Positions 47,737 to 58,467 of a DNA stretch of 64,000 nucleotides are shown here, in pieces; the stretch's first letter is position 1; each line of letters opens with the position of its first letter. A program made the translations under genes and the position numbers. Origin of the DNA: Plazaster borealis (lineage: Eukaryota > Echinodermata > Asteroidea > Forcipulatida > Labidiasteridae); contig CM037463.1 of assembly GCA_021014325.1 (NCBI GenBank), positions 6,889,001 to 6,953,000 of the forward strand, read 5' to 3'. The notes beneath the pieces are model-generated. The model worked only from the letters and a program-made list of their open reading frames with translations. It did no database searches and was not told the origin of the DNA.

Positions 47737-50700
47737 CTAAGACAAAAGAGAATGAGATGATTAACATCAGTCAAATATTACAGATACTTATTTATTTAAT
47801 TGGTATTTTTTTGTCAAACTCATTCAAGTTTCTTCTAGTGATAAAATAATGTTAAAAATCCAAGATTCAAAATATTAATTGACATGACAAAAAACATGAA
47901 ATTTTGTTTCCCTGTGTACAAGGAGAATAAATACAAGTAAAGGGCATATTAACCAATAGACAATAAGAATTTCAATTTACAAAAAATACAGTGACATAAA
48001 ATGGTGAGGGCAACAGGTTTATACAGAACATAAAATATACATATATAACTTTACATTGAAGTAACTACCACCCATACTACACCTACATGTGGCTTGAACA
48101 TTGGTTTGGGGACAAATACATAAAAAGGGTTTTTTGTATAAAGGCAAGTAACATGATTAAATATCACTGTAAAATAAAATTAATACTAATAGTTGCTTCT
48201 GGTTTTGCGCTCGTATCCATCACACAGTGACACTTATGCGCTACAACATTATTACTTGGTCACCGCATCACTTATTTCATTCCTTAAACCATCTCAGCTC
48301 CCTCGGGAGTACAGCCTGCGCTGCCAAGTATGTAGCACACCAAACTAAAATCAATAACAAGAACTTTCTCTGCCCTCACAGGTACCCATACCCATAATAA
48401 TAGTTCAGTGTCTTACTCAAGGACATGTTTGTGTCACCACCGGGATTCGAACCCACACCCTGATGACTTGGCCACCAGAACTTTAATCTGGTGCACTAGA
48501 CCGCTTGGCCACAACAAGGATGCTTGATTCAGTACACATTTATTTCCATACTCCAATGAGAAATAACGACAAATACAAGTAATTAAGGAGTAAACAAAAC
48601 AAAGATCAAGCAAGAGCAATGAAATAAATAGAGTATGGTGCTGTTTTGATGGTGACTGCTCTATATTCCGACACCCCTATATTCAGACACCCCTATGTTC
48701 CGACAACCCCCTCATGATTTACATAGGGTTAGGGTTAGGGTTAGGGTTAGGAATAGGAAAATACACCAGGGTTGTCGGAACATAGGGGTGTCGGAACATA
48801 GGGGTGTAGCCGTTTTGATAAGCAGAAGCTTGTAAAAAACTGCCAAACAAACAAGCAAATGTCCAAAGGGCAGACAAACAAGAGACATGATAATACACTG
48901 ATACAAGGCGCATAACCTAGATCAGAGATAATGGTACAATAAAAAAGAACGATTAATATATAGCAACGGCAATGTAATTCATGGCAAAAGCAGTTCAAGC
49001 AAGAGCAACACAAACGAAGGAGGGCCCAATTTCATAGAGCTACTTAAGCACTAAAAGTAGCTAAGCACAACAAAATTATGCTTAGCAGAATAAGATAACC
49101 GGCCGAAATACCATTTCACATGTACAATTTGTGACTGGTATCCTGCTCATTTTTGCTTAGCAGGAAATTGAAGCAATACTTACACTCATCGAGATACTTT
49201 TGACCATACACGTCCTTCTCCTCTTGAGGTAGCCTGTTCCATGCATTAGTCACTGCCGTCGTTACAGAATCCCTTGACGTAAGATTGGTCCGGAAGAAAC
49301 CAGGCTCAAGGATGTGAACAGTGACACCAAATGCCCTGCAACTTACACTGCAGAATAGACACAAAAAGATTATACTGAAGTTATGAAACTGCTTTTGGGT
49401 TGGGGGGGGGCTATGCCCTCTCTGTCCTAGACTGCTTATAAAATCTTTTGGATAGTGACGCCCTCTGTTGTTGGAATTGATCCATTTTGGTGCGAAGGTC
49501 TTGGAACCAAGACTAAGCATAATAAGCAGATGAATTTGCCCTCTGCCTCTCTTTCTTAATGTTTCTTTTCCTCTCACTCACCGTAAAGCGTCCGAGAAAG
49601 CCTCCACCCCAATTTTAGAGATACTGTATCCCCCGATGGCCCCAGGCAAGACGGCCGTAGCACTGGAGACGTTTACAATGCGCCCTTTTGCTAGTCGTAT
49701 CAAGGGAAAAAATTCATTTGTCACTTCAATGGTCCCCATTAGGTTCACATCTAGTACTCGCTGTATTTCTCGCTTCTGCAGCCAGTGATATGGGGCTGGG
49801 ATACCTGCTATACCAGCATTGTTAACAAGGCCCCACAAACCTACATAAGGAAAAGACAATGATTGATAAAATGATGTAAAACTCTGGTGAAATATCAGCA
49901 AATTGCACAATGCCGTCACGGAACACAGGGCAGTTAGATGGTAGTCCTGAAAGACGTACTTATAAGTATGAAGAAAACGATAGGGAAACGATTCGGAATT
50001 CAGACTTAGGCCTAAGTAGGAAGAATGTCATACCTGTAATGATAAAATAAAACCAGTCGTAGTGCCTTTGCCACAGGATTCAAATCGCCGTGACAAGTAT
50101 GCTATGTTTTTAATTATGAAACCCTTTTTATATCAGGTTTTTTGGGATTTCTTTCACACAGGTTTTGTTTTGTTTTTTGGCGGCAACTTCTTTTTTTTTC
50201 ACGCGGTGATCCCTTGTGGAGCAGTACAGTCTTTAGAGTTCCCCTCTGGAGACCTTTTGTTTTCCTTCTTTCTTTTTTTTCCCTTGGTCTCCATACAGTA
50301 TCAAAAATGAGAGCACCCGTCAAAACAATCAATGTGCACCTAAAAAAAAATTGCCGCCTAAAAACAAAGTCGCCACCCCCCCAAAAAAAATTGCTGCCTA
50401 TAAAAAAAAGTTTCTTAAAAAAAAAAAAAGTGCAGCATGGGAAAAAAAAGGGGCGTGTAAGTGTCTATTATAGAACACCATACCATATTGTATGTCACAT
50501 GTAAGCCTACCAATGTGAGCAGATTATGCAATTTAACTTTGGGGAAAAACAACAACAATGTATTCTCACACTTTCCTTCATTTGTTGAAACAAAATAGAA
50601 CAAAAACATTTTAATCGTGTGAGTTTATCTAATCCTGTAAACTTCATATCTGAAATCTCAATTTGAACAGATGGGAAAACCAAATATGGATATATTCTTA

Positions 50701-51239
50701 AAGGGGCTGTGTCGTCATGATCAAAGCAGGCCTGTGGCTATACATAAAATTATGAAATCTCACCCAGTTACTGCACGTACACGCCCTCCCTCCATGCTGT
50801 AACTGGATGAGAGTTCATAATTCCGTGTACAGCCAAGAGGCCTGCTTGTGATCATGACGACACAACCCCTTTAATCCCAATCTCTGGTACTGAATAATTT
50901 TGCCTCAAACTCGCCTTTGTCTTCCACAATCGTTGCCACTATATCAAGAGCCAGTCGTATGCTCTCAGTGTTCGTAGCATCCATGACAATCCCAGTGACA
51001 GTCCCCCTTGGGGCTTCCCTCTCTAAAGCTTCTTTCCCAGCCTCTGTCAGACACGCTGCAATGACGTGACATCCTCTCTTCTGTCCAAGATATTGTGCCA
51101 GGCGATTACCGAACCCTGAATCGCAGCCGGTGATAAGGATGTACTTGTCGGTCACGTCTTTGTAGACTTGGTCCATAGTGTTTAGGATGACAATTGCAAT
51201 GATGACTAGCAAAGCAATTATGACCAGCCATGGCACCAT
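47519..51239 (-). CDS. Short-chain dehydrogenase, RDH16/HSD17B6-like (SDR9C), 4 exons
   Basis: A membrane-anchored NAD-dependent oxidoreductase of the retinol dehydrogenase / 17-beta-HSD6 group. The family oxidises retinols or hydroxysteroids at the ER; the substrate here cannot be told. Coding segments on the minus strand: 51239-50915, 49840-49582, 49335-49184, 47736-47519 (stop TAA 47521-47519). They total 954 nt and 317 residues, the same length I recall for human RDH16 and HSD17B6. Residues 2-19 are a hydrophobic anchor. TGCDSGFG (37-44) binds the cofactor, NNAG is at 115-118, the catalytic set is Ser168, Tyr180 and Lys184 (YSISK), and PGFFRTNL follows. Introns 2 and 3 are GT-AG. Intron 1 fits only as GC-AG if family length is kept. 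It converges with separase. Confidence 0.92.
48203..48520 (-). mobile_element. tRNA-derived SINE (SDR intron 3, sense)
   Basis: The minus-strand head is CTTGTTGTGGCCAAGCGGTC, B box GGGTTCGAATCCCGG. The body contains CTGAGATGGTTTAAGGAATG. Same family as the separase-intron copies. Confidence 0.88.
48669..48810. repeat. Hairpin with TTAGGG telomere-type repeats in its loop
   Basis: Arms of about 41 nt built from ACACCCCTAT and GGGTTGTCGGAACATAGG flank a loop of about 58 nt. The loop has four full TTAGGG units plus a partial one (48724-48751). It lies in SDR intron 3. Confidence 0.9.
49022..49178. mobile_element. MITE, CAATTTCATAG family, abutting SDR exon 3 donor
   Basis: The left end GGGCCCAATTTCATAGAGCT is intact. 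The right part runs through TTTTTGCTTAGCAGGAAATT and AAGCAATA, then stops within about 5 nt of the donor GT (49183-49182). The usual right terminus is missing. Confidence 0.8.
49184..49335 (-). CDS. SDR9C-like gene, coding exon 3
   Basis: 152 nt, acceptor TAAGTTGCAG, donor GTAAGT (phase 1). It encodes AFGVTVHILEPGFFRTNLTS and a helical segment with WNRLPQEEKDVYGQKYLDE. The PGFFRTNL loop is typical of the RDH group. A MITE starts only a few bases inside the intron. Confidence 0.93.
49582..49840 (-). CDS. SDR9C-like gene, coding exon 2 (catalytic)
   Basis: 259 nt, acceptor TTATGTAG, donor GTGAGT. It encodes LWGLVNNAGIAG, LDVNLMGTIEVT, GRIVNVSSATAV and GGYSISKIGVEAFSDALR, which contain the NNAG structural motif and the Ser/Tyr/Lys catalytic set. 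Confidence 0.95.
50700..50873. mobile_element. MITE with TGTCGTCATGATCA ends (copy 2, SDR intron 1)
   Basis: AAAGGGGCTGTGTCGTCATG at left and its complement at right, 174 bp apart, with GAGTTCATAATTCCGTGTAC inside. It lies about 40 bp inside intron 1 from the exon 1 end. Confidence 0.85.
50915..51239 (-). CDS. SDR9C-like gene, coding exon 1
   Basis: 325 nt encoding MVPWLVIIALLVIIAIVIL (membrane anchor), KYILITGCDSGFG and up to VEDK plus one base of a Gly codon. The exon ends AAAG before GCGAGT, a GC donor, giving DKGLWGLVNN after splicing. A GT donor 24 nt further (TTCA before GTACCA) also has phase 1 but would insert eight extra residues between DK and LWG. Confidence 0.9.
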
Positions 51240-51259
51240 TTCTGTTTCACTATACTATT
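51240..51259 (-). other. 5' UTR segment of SDR gene after a splice acceptor
   Basis: On the minus strand TTCTGTTTTATTGCAG lies directly before this 20-nt segment and the ATG. This predicts at least one upstream non-coding exon. Confidence 0.5.
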
Positions 51260-51648
51260 CTGCAATAAAACAGAAGAAAAACAAAGACACTTGATTATCA
51301 TTTCAAATAAGTTGTATTTTTGACAATAGTAAAGATACCAAGAAATGATGAGATGTGGAAGCAAGATCTTTCATCCAATAGATCCAAGAGCTATGACAGA
51401 CCACATGTGTTAAACTTTAAAAGTGAATAAAAGAGACAATTAGAGAAAAATTACAATCACATATCAATAAGGTTGGGATCCGTGGCATTATTTAATCCAG
51501 GAAAAGTAGAGAGAGACCACGGAGGTAGCTCCATGGAGAGACAGAGAGACAGAGACGAGTTGTTTAAAGCGGATCGTGCTAGGGGGCTGGTGGTGCAATG
51601 CACAAACTGTGCAAAAATAAACAAAAAGGTTGTTGCCAGAATACCTAA

Positions 51649-51704
51649 AGTAACCAGTACTTACTGAACACAAGAGAGTAACCAGTACTTACTGAACACA
51701 GGAG
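51649..51704 (-). repeat. 28-bp tandem duplication carrying two identical splice donors
   Basis: Two adjacent 28-bp copies differ at one base. Each contains, on the minus strand, TTCAGTAAGTACTGG with a perfect GTAAGT donor (GT at 51664-51663 and 51692-51691). They lie about 400 bp upstream of the SDR acceptor, so either could end a non-coding first exon of that gene. Confidence 0.5.
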
Positions 51705-53080
51705 AAGAAAACTGTCTTCCTCCAGCTTCCACAGAGAGCAGATCTTTCAGCAGTGGCACATGCCCCACTGTCAACACTCAGTTTTTTACCTGCTTGGATG
51801 GCTAAACCCCAACTTAAAACTTGAAGCCTGAGGAATTTCAAATAATAACAACCAAGAGTTTGACAATTAAGCAGGGGTATATGAACAATAAAGGGTCAAA
51901 GAGTAATAACAGTGTGTTGAATACTAATTAGAGCAGACGAATTTTCAACAGTGCCAAATGAATAATAAACAGGGATCAAATGAATAGTAATAGTGGCGTA
52001 CACGCACAGTACATGTACAGGATATGGGAATATACAGTACATCTATGTACAGTATCTTCACATTTGGTGCTCAATAAGTGGCATGGTGTACACCCCTATT
52101 GTGTCTTCATTGTGTTCTGGGAATCTCAGGAATTTTTCAGAGGATTTAATAGGGGGGTACTGTACAAGTGGAAATAGGGTTTTAACTTTATACACTTTTG
52201 GTAACAGCTCAAAATCAGTGTCCACATTATGTGTGATTCAACATATGCATGAACAAACAAACCTGTGAAAGTTAAGCTCAATTGGTCATCGAGGTCACGA
52301 GAAAATATTGAAAAAAGACCTTATGTGTTTTCTGTTTTTTCAAACATCGAGTTTTTATCGCGCGTGATAAAAACTATCGTTTTACTGATCATTTCTCAGA
52401 AACGATAGCATTTTAGGCAAAAATATTTTGAGGAACCCCTACCATTACTTACTTTAAATCATGTACCGTAAGTTATGTGTGCATGAATCTGTGAACATTT
52501 GTGTTTTACGATCTTACCAATACCTTTAAAGCAAATTTGTTGCAATATCACCCATCCCCAGGTCCGAAGCTTGCATGCATCACCTCCCTAAAAAAGTACT
52601 TGCCTCTCTCCTCTACCACCTCTCTTGAAAGCTACCCGCAGATCCACACTTAAATACACCCGCCCTCGATTTAAGGACGAACAGAAATTTGCCACCTGCA
52701 TAGATTCTTGTTACATCCATGCAAATACATACATGTGTAAACATTCCCTGGTCACAGTCCACTGACCAGATACTATGAAAGAGCACCCTCTTTGTTGGGT
52801 TCAGTTATAACAATGGAGATCTTGGTCTATACAAACCAAGAATACTTGTGCAGGCCTGAACATTTAGTCAAAATGTTGTGGGGGGGGGGGCTTGTCCAAA
52901 TTTACTAGGCCAAATAAAAATAAAAACATGTTTAGCATTCCCGCCCGCTTCCTTTTTAGAGGCCACCTGTTTTTTTCGGTTTTTAAAGCTCCTGAGATAA
53001 AGAAAATAGAGCTAGGCCTATACTGAACAATGTGTCAATTGTCTGAAGCATTTATCTTTTTTATTTGAAAGTGTTTCGTT
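51705..53080. other. Non-coding DNA upstream of the SDR gene
   Basis: It contains the second copy of the 45430-type repeat (52180-52535). The SDR promoter is expected near 51700-51900 but I see no clear core element. A G-run at 52882 marks low-complexity sequence. Confidence 0.4.
52180..52535. mobile_element. Dispersed repeat, pair with 45430-45765
   Basis: Direct copy with about 75% similarity by eye. The internal palindrome is stronger here (TTTTATCGCGCGTGATAAAA). Confidence 0.75.
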
Positions 53081-53081
53081 A

Positions 53082-53250
53082 TAATATTATATATATATAA
53101 TATATATCCTTTGCTCCTCTTTTTCCTCTTTTGTGTTTGTGCATGTTTGTGTTTGTGTTTATGCCTCTGACGAAGGTCCGGTTTGGATCGAAAGCTATGC
53201 CATCTCCCCTACTAGTTTTATATATATATTGTTAATAATATTATAATATG
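53082..53250. repeat. Element bounded by AT-rich inverted repeats
   Basis: TATAATATTATATATATATA at left and TAATAATATTATAATATGG at right frame a T-rich centre with CTGACGAAGGTCCGG and GGATCGAAAGC. That CTGA.GAAGG..CGAAA pattern recurs at the ends of many animal retroelements. The class is not assigned. Confidence 0.5.
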
Positions 53251-53579
53251 GTAATTAGACCCCAAGCTCTGCCACCTGTTGGAAGTGAAGGTCTAGGCCT
53301 ATCTTAAATGTTATGATGAACTGAAAAACAAGGCGGTCACCTATACCATACCTGCACAGTCAAGTTGCATTTCATCGTACCAATAAACAGCGCCCTCATT
53401 GTCGGAATTAATTATGTGGTAAGCAGACACAAGAGTCTGTAACCAAGACTAATTAATTCCATTGCCATTATTATGTATTCCATCACATAATTCTATTAGC
53501 TCCAAGGGAAAAAAATACAGAGCAAGTCCTTATGAACAATCATTTATCTGAAAAGCACCATAAAAAAATTGTCTTTTAG

Positions 53580-53910
53580 TAACAATAATAATATTGATTT
53601 TGTGGGGGTTTTTCAAGCTGAGTATGGCCCTCAAAGCACCTTACAGTATTATCAACCCTGTTCATCGAGCCCTAAGCATTCCCGAAACTATCTCAACTCC
53701 TTAGGAGTATGCAGCACCGTCAATCGAATGGGCACACTTTAGTTGCTAATCATTCTTATCAACAAACTCTACCCTCCCTGGTACCCATTTACTCCTGGGG
53801 TAACGAGAAGCCACAAGTGTCTTGCTCAAGGAAACAAGTGTCATAAACAGGATCGGACTTAGCCACCTGAACTTGAGTTTGGTGCGCTAGACAGCTCGGT
53901 CACAACACGT
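53580..53910 (-). mobile_element. tRNA-derived SINE (intergenic)
   Basis: The minus-strand head is GTTGTGACCGAGCTGTCTAG. The B box is decayed (GTCCGATCCTGTT). The tail has AATATTATTATTGTT. Confidence 0.82.
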
Positions 53911-54363
53911 CACCTTATTCTTCATCAAATTCCTGTTTGCGAATTTCTACAAGGTATTGCCATACGATCAAAACAATTTCAAAACTTTGTCACTGTTTTT
54001 CTAACTTTCCAAAGACACAGGAGCATATATTTAAATTTTAGAACGAATTGAGAAAGTAATAAGTGGCTATATGCTTTTACAATACCATGGTTTAAACAGG
54101 TGGTATAAATCAAGGACATAACTCTTAAGCAAGGTTAATACACAATACTGCTAATATTTTATTCAAGCATACTTTAAATATTAAGCAAACATCGACTGAT
54201 AAAATAGATCTCAATCAAAGTAAATGGAAGATAGCACAATGAAGACAAAATCAACTCTTTTTTTGAGGCGTAAGGTCAGATTGCAAAATTAAGAAAAAAA
54301 AGTTGTAACTGCCACAGGTTCGCACACAACTATAGACCCTTCTTACTAACATCACATTTCTAA

Positions 54364-54742
54364 AGACCTTATGAACTGACATCATCCAGCCACCATCTTA
54401 AAGGCCATGTCACACAGGGCAACGTTTACAAGCTACTTGGAGGCAACCACCAACACTGCATGCAAAAAGGAACACTTTGAAGTACAAAGTAATTTTTCTA
54501 ACACTATCTTACTGTCCTGAGAAAATTATGTAGAAATTAACATGCGAATGTTTCTTCTTCTTGGAGATTGCCAGGAACTGGTTGCCTGTAAATTGCCTCA
54601 AGTGACATGGGCCTTAGGTAAACTGATGATGAAAATATAGAAACGCATAAATACGCATGGCGCACAGGATGGGCCAATGAACAACTTCCTTTTGACTTCT
54701 AGGCGGGCCCTCCTCAAATGACACCATGTGCATAAGGTCTGC
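54364..54742. mobile_element. MITE with AGACCTTATG ends, split by a nested MITE
   Basis: The left piece (AGACCTTATGAACTGACATC) and the right piece (GGGCCAATGAACAACTTCC, ending TGCATAAGGTCTG) match the 38642-38802 element. They are separated by the element at 54401-54615. Confidence 0.7.
54401..54615. mobile_element. MITE with AAGGCCATGTCAC ends (nested)
   Basis: Left AAGGCCATGTCACACAGGGC, right CAAGTGACATGGGCCTT. The interior has GCAACCA near the left and GGTTGCC near the right, mirrored. TTA flanks both sides, consistent with a short target duplication. Confidence 0.75.
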
Positions 54743-55017
54743 GCGGAAGGTCTTCCATGCTGGAGTACAACTCACATGTAGCGCTGCCTTTCAGAGAACT
54801 CATTTTGTGCAGTTCTAGTATCGTGTGTGCGTGACGTGCACATGTAAATAATCCGTCATGGCGAGCAATCAAATAGCGATGTCATCTGTGAAGGGTCTTC
54901 AGCCAAATTCACAGTAGCCTACAACTGAATTATTATTTGTAGGTTATCAAAAGGTTTTCATCACCTCAGCCTGCCTATTATAGGATTATAGTTTGGAAGA
55001 AGGTGTGGTTTGTTATT

Positions 55018-55150
55018 GGGGACCCTTGGATGCAAGGTGGCAAGTAGAGACACAGCAAGTACTTTTCCACTGTTTACATAGTACTGAGCAGGCACACAAT
55101 CCCACAAGAACAATGGCATGCATCCCACCTGCTGCCACCAAGCATCTCCA
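55018..55150. mobile_element. Diverged palindromic MITE, GGTGGCAGCAGAC family (copy 3)
   Basis: GCAAGGTGGCAAGTAGAGAC at left and CACCTGCTGCCACCAAGCAT at right, with TGTTTACATAGTACTGAGCA between. It is more decayed than the copies at 2122 and 63486. Confidence 0.6.
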
Positions 55151-56900
55151 GGAAACATAAGAAAAAAACTGATTTGAACAACAATTACCCTGCAAGTCAG
55201 TGTGATATGCCGACAAAATAATCAGTAATTATCGAGCTATCCATGTACAAACGGTTTTTACATTTTGACTTGAGCAAGAAACTTGCCCCCTTAAAATGGA
55301 ATGAATATTCGGCATCATGTCGGTGTTTCGGAGCAAGAAACTGCCATCAAGGTGCAAATAAAAATAACTCAATTCAAAAACCAGAGGATGGGAACAGTTT
55401 TACTCTTCCTAAACCTATAGGAAACATTTGGAACTGCATCGCAAAAGGGAAGCTCTGATTCAAGGTGGGTGGAGAGGGGGGATGGAGGAAAGTATATCGT
55501 CGGCTCCACACTATAAGGTTGTTAGTGCAGTTTGTATGGATTTCAATAACAAAAGCTGCTTATTTTTGAACTTCTAATGAATGCAGTTAATTGATCATGA
55601 TTGGTCTCCAAAGTTATTGTTTTGCAAAAAAACAAAACATTCTTTTGCCAAGAAAAACATTTATTTGTGGATTTTGATTACAACATTTCAAATTTGTGCA
55701 CATTTTAACGCAATTTTGATCATAACTGATATGAAACTGCAATTAACAACATTCATTTCAGCACTGAGTCAACAAAATGCCAGAATGCTGCAACTTTTAT
55801 TGTTCTGCATTCCTTTTTTTTTTACAAAAATGGCTTATACATATCACAAGTGTAACATTAAAACTCTGTACAGAACAGCAGGATGTATCAAATCGAAATA
55901 CGAGAGTTGCCCAAGTAGGGGACTACATCAGCTCCCAATTGGAGAAGAATTCCCAATCAGGTTAAAGAACCAATTGGGACAGTTTTGTAGAAAGAAACCC
56001 TGCCATAAGCAATAATTAGATCCATGCTGTTGTGCAGCTTGTTGGAGATGGAAAACCACTCGGGGTTACATTCTTCTATTCAATTCAATCAATCTTTTCT
56101 GACAACCGCCTCGTTTAGAACATTTTCTGAGAGTATGTGCACAGAAAAACTCTATTGTCAAACCTTATCCCTGTAGGTCTTAAGCTTTTTGTTCTCTGAT
56201 GATTATTACAAAACATTCATTGTACAAAAACTACTCACGGCTTACACTGAATGAAAGCTATTGTTATATCATATCACTCTACATTTCATTTTGTTGCTTG
56301 AAAAGGGGATTAAACCGACAACAACAACCCCCCCCCCCCCCAAGTGTGACCTGGGTTTGATTCATCTCAAGATGAGTAAGACAATGAATTGATCTTAATT
56401 GCAAAGCAAAATGTGACATCACAATATAAATCACAATAGCTACAATTACAATCAAATCTTAAGATGAACCTTAGTGATTAGTGCTTTGAGAAATCGTAAC
56501 AATACCCCCCCCCAACCCCAACACCCATCCCTCGAGGCCTGCAGGTAGTCAAGGAGAAAGGTTGACTTTCCTAGGGCACTTCCACTGGTAAATCATTATG
56601 TCTATGAAAACATTTTCAAGCGACCCAATGTAAAGAAAACATCCATGACCCCTGAATTTCCAGCCCCCATGAAATTCCAGGCCTCTTCCCCACTCACACC
56701 CCCCCCCCTGGCAAAGATATAAACAAATGTTACAAAAATACAACAACGTTAACAGCTTTATGTCAAGTATGTTCTAACATCTGAAGTAAATTGTACAACA
56801 GTGACTACAATAGCATGATCCTTTCTAATTAAATTTTCTTTTAAAAATTTGAGATTACTTGCAAAAGAAATCTCATTAATGATGCAGCATTGGCTCCTAT
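55151..56900. other. Non-coding DNA
   Basis: No exon supported. The longest frame (55581-56015, plus) has no domain features. About 56350-56495 is the inverted partner of the 29359 repeat (CATCTCAAGATGA, TCTTAAGATGAACCTTAGTG). There is a C run at about 56328. Confidence 0.45.
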
Positions 56901-56977
56901 TTCATGGCCCGGGTTACAACAGAATTCTGCGCTTATGGAAAGCAGAAGATTCTATGGGCTGTAAGCGCAGAATTCCC

Positions 56978-57268
56978 TGGTAAGTACTGCCATGAAACTG
57001 TGCCCTCAGCCAGAAGACAAAATAAGGGTTTCTTATTCCGGTGGGGGATGGCTGAAATAAAAGGAAGCGCATTATCCAAACTGAAAGGCATCACAACTCT
57101 TTCAAAGGAAAGTTCTATAACTATTCCCTAGTAAGCATTGCCATGAAATTGGGCCCAGGCAAGAGGACAAAATAAGGGTTTCTTGGTCAGGTGGGGATGG
57201 CTGGAATAAAAGGAAGGGCATTATCCAAAACTGAAAGACGTCGCAACTCTTTCAAAGGGAAGTTCTTT
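56978..57268. repeat. Tandem duplication of a ~145-bp unit
   Basis: GACAAAATAAGGGTTTCTT, GGATGGCTG.AATAAAAGGA and CAACTCTTTCAAAGG occur in the same order in two adjacent blocks, split at about 57120. Confidence 0.85.
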
Positions 57269-57544
57269 TAATATGTTACACTAGGAAACAACAAGCAAGG
57301 GTGGGTGATGTTATGGTAATTAAGCCATGCCCTGTTGGTTCCAATAGGAGGGGGACGACAGACATGGTTTTCCTTCCCCTACCCTTAAGCGTCCACATTT
57401 GGCCCCACTAGTGGCATAGGTTTCAACGTTCTAGCTATCCACTCCAGACCAGAAAAAAATGCCAAATCTGTCAAAATTTATGTCACACTATGAGGAAAAA
57501 ATTTCCTTTTTGTTTTTCCTATTTATACATTTGTGAAGTTGTTA

Positions 57545-57830
57545 TGATGGGTTGAACCCAAAATTAAATACAAATTTACCCAGTCAGTTTCCCTTGTGGT
57601 TTATTACTCGATATTCTGCCGCTACCCAGGTTGTAGCGTAAACTTGGGTGTGATCCCTGGCTATAGGGCAGTTACAGGTTGAATGGCTTCCAACTGGCAC
57701 CCACGGACAAAGATATTGACAATTATAGGGAAACTGCCAATGTATGGCTTAGACAGCTCAGTTGGTAGAGTACTGGCACGTTAGTTCAAGTCCTTCTCTA
57801 GTAAATTTTTCTTAAGTTTGCTCAACCCAA
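57545..57830 (+). repeat. Dispersed repeat with tRNA-like segment (copy 2)
   Basis: It contains AACTTGGGTGTGATCCCTGG and AGTTACAGGTTGAATGGCTT. Its 3' part, GACAGCTCAGTTGGTAGAGT, is a good A box, followed by TTAGTTCAAGTCC as a weak B box. It is the inverse of 27005-27178. Confidence 0.65.
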
Positions 57831-57923
57831 AATTAATTTTGTATGATGGTGACAAACGGGGGTACATGGTTTCCCCTTCAAACAACTCCAATCAATATTT
57901 TCTAAAAGCAAAACCAATCAGTG

Positions 57924-58112
57924 CAGGGCTCAATTTTATAACGCTGTTCATCACCAGAAAGTTATGCTTGGCAAAATTTGTCGCCAAGCAGGAAATGAGT
58001 GGGGTAGCAGTTGCAGCAATGTAAACTTTTGGCTGTTCCCTATTTCTGCTAAGCAAGATCTTTTTGTGCTTAGCATTGTTTTGCGCTTACAGGCTTTATG
58101 CAATGGGGCTTA
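57924..58112. mobile_element. MITE, CAATTTCATAG family (diverged)
   Basis: GGGCTCAATTTTATAACGCT at left and GGCTTTATGCAATGGGGC at right. Internal TATGCTTGGC and TGCTAAGCA resemble the family core. Confidence 0.6.
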
Positions 58113-58467
58113 GGTAGCTCACTAATACACAGCAATGTTATGAATACCCCTTGAATGTTGGCGGGTTTCCCTATGAACAACTGCTATATCTTCCCCAATG
58201 ATACACCTTCCCTTTCCACAAATAATCTTACTTTACAAAACACTATATCGTTATGACATGGAAGCGCTACATCCTTTTTATGCAAAACTATACCTTATTA
58301 TTATCAAAAACACTGACAAATTTAATGATCAGCAAAAAGCAGCCATAGACTATTTCAAAAATATGTTGTATGCGCGCGTTAGCCATGGAATGAGGTGCAT
58401 GCTGGTTTAGATAATACTAGCCAGTAACACCATAATATAATAAAACAATGATAACAGTAACATCTGG

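Noticed and set aside
48724..48751. Chromosome end
   Set aside because: Only four TTAGGG units, inside a hairpin in a gene intron, with unique sequence continuing on both sides.
55581..56015. 144-codon frame as a gene
   Set aside because: Composition follows the AT-rich background, there is no domain or splice support, and no family similarity is known to me.
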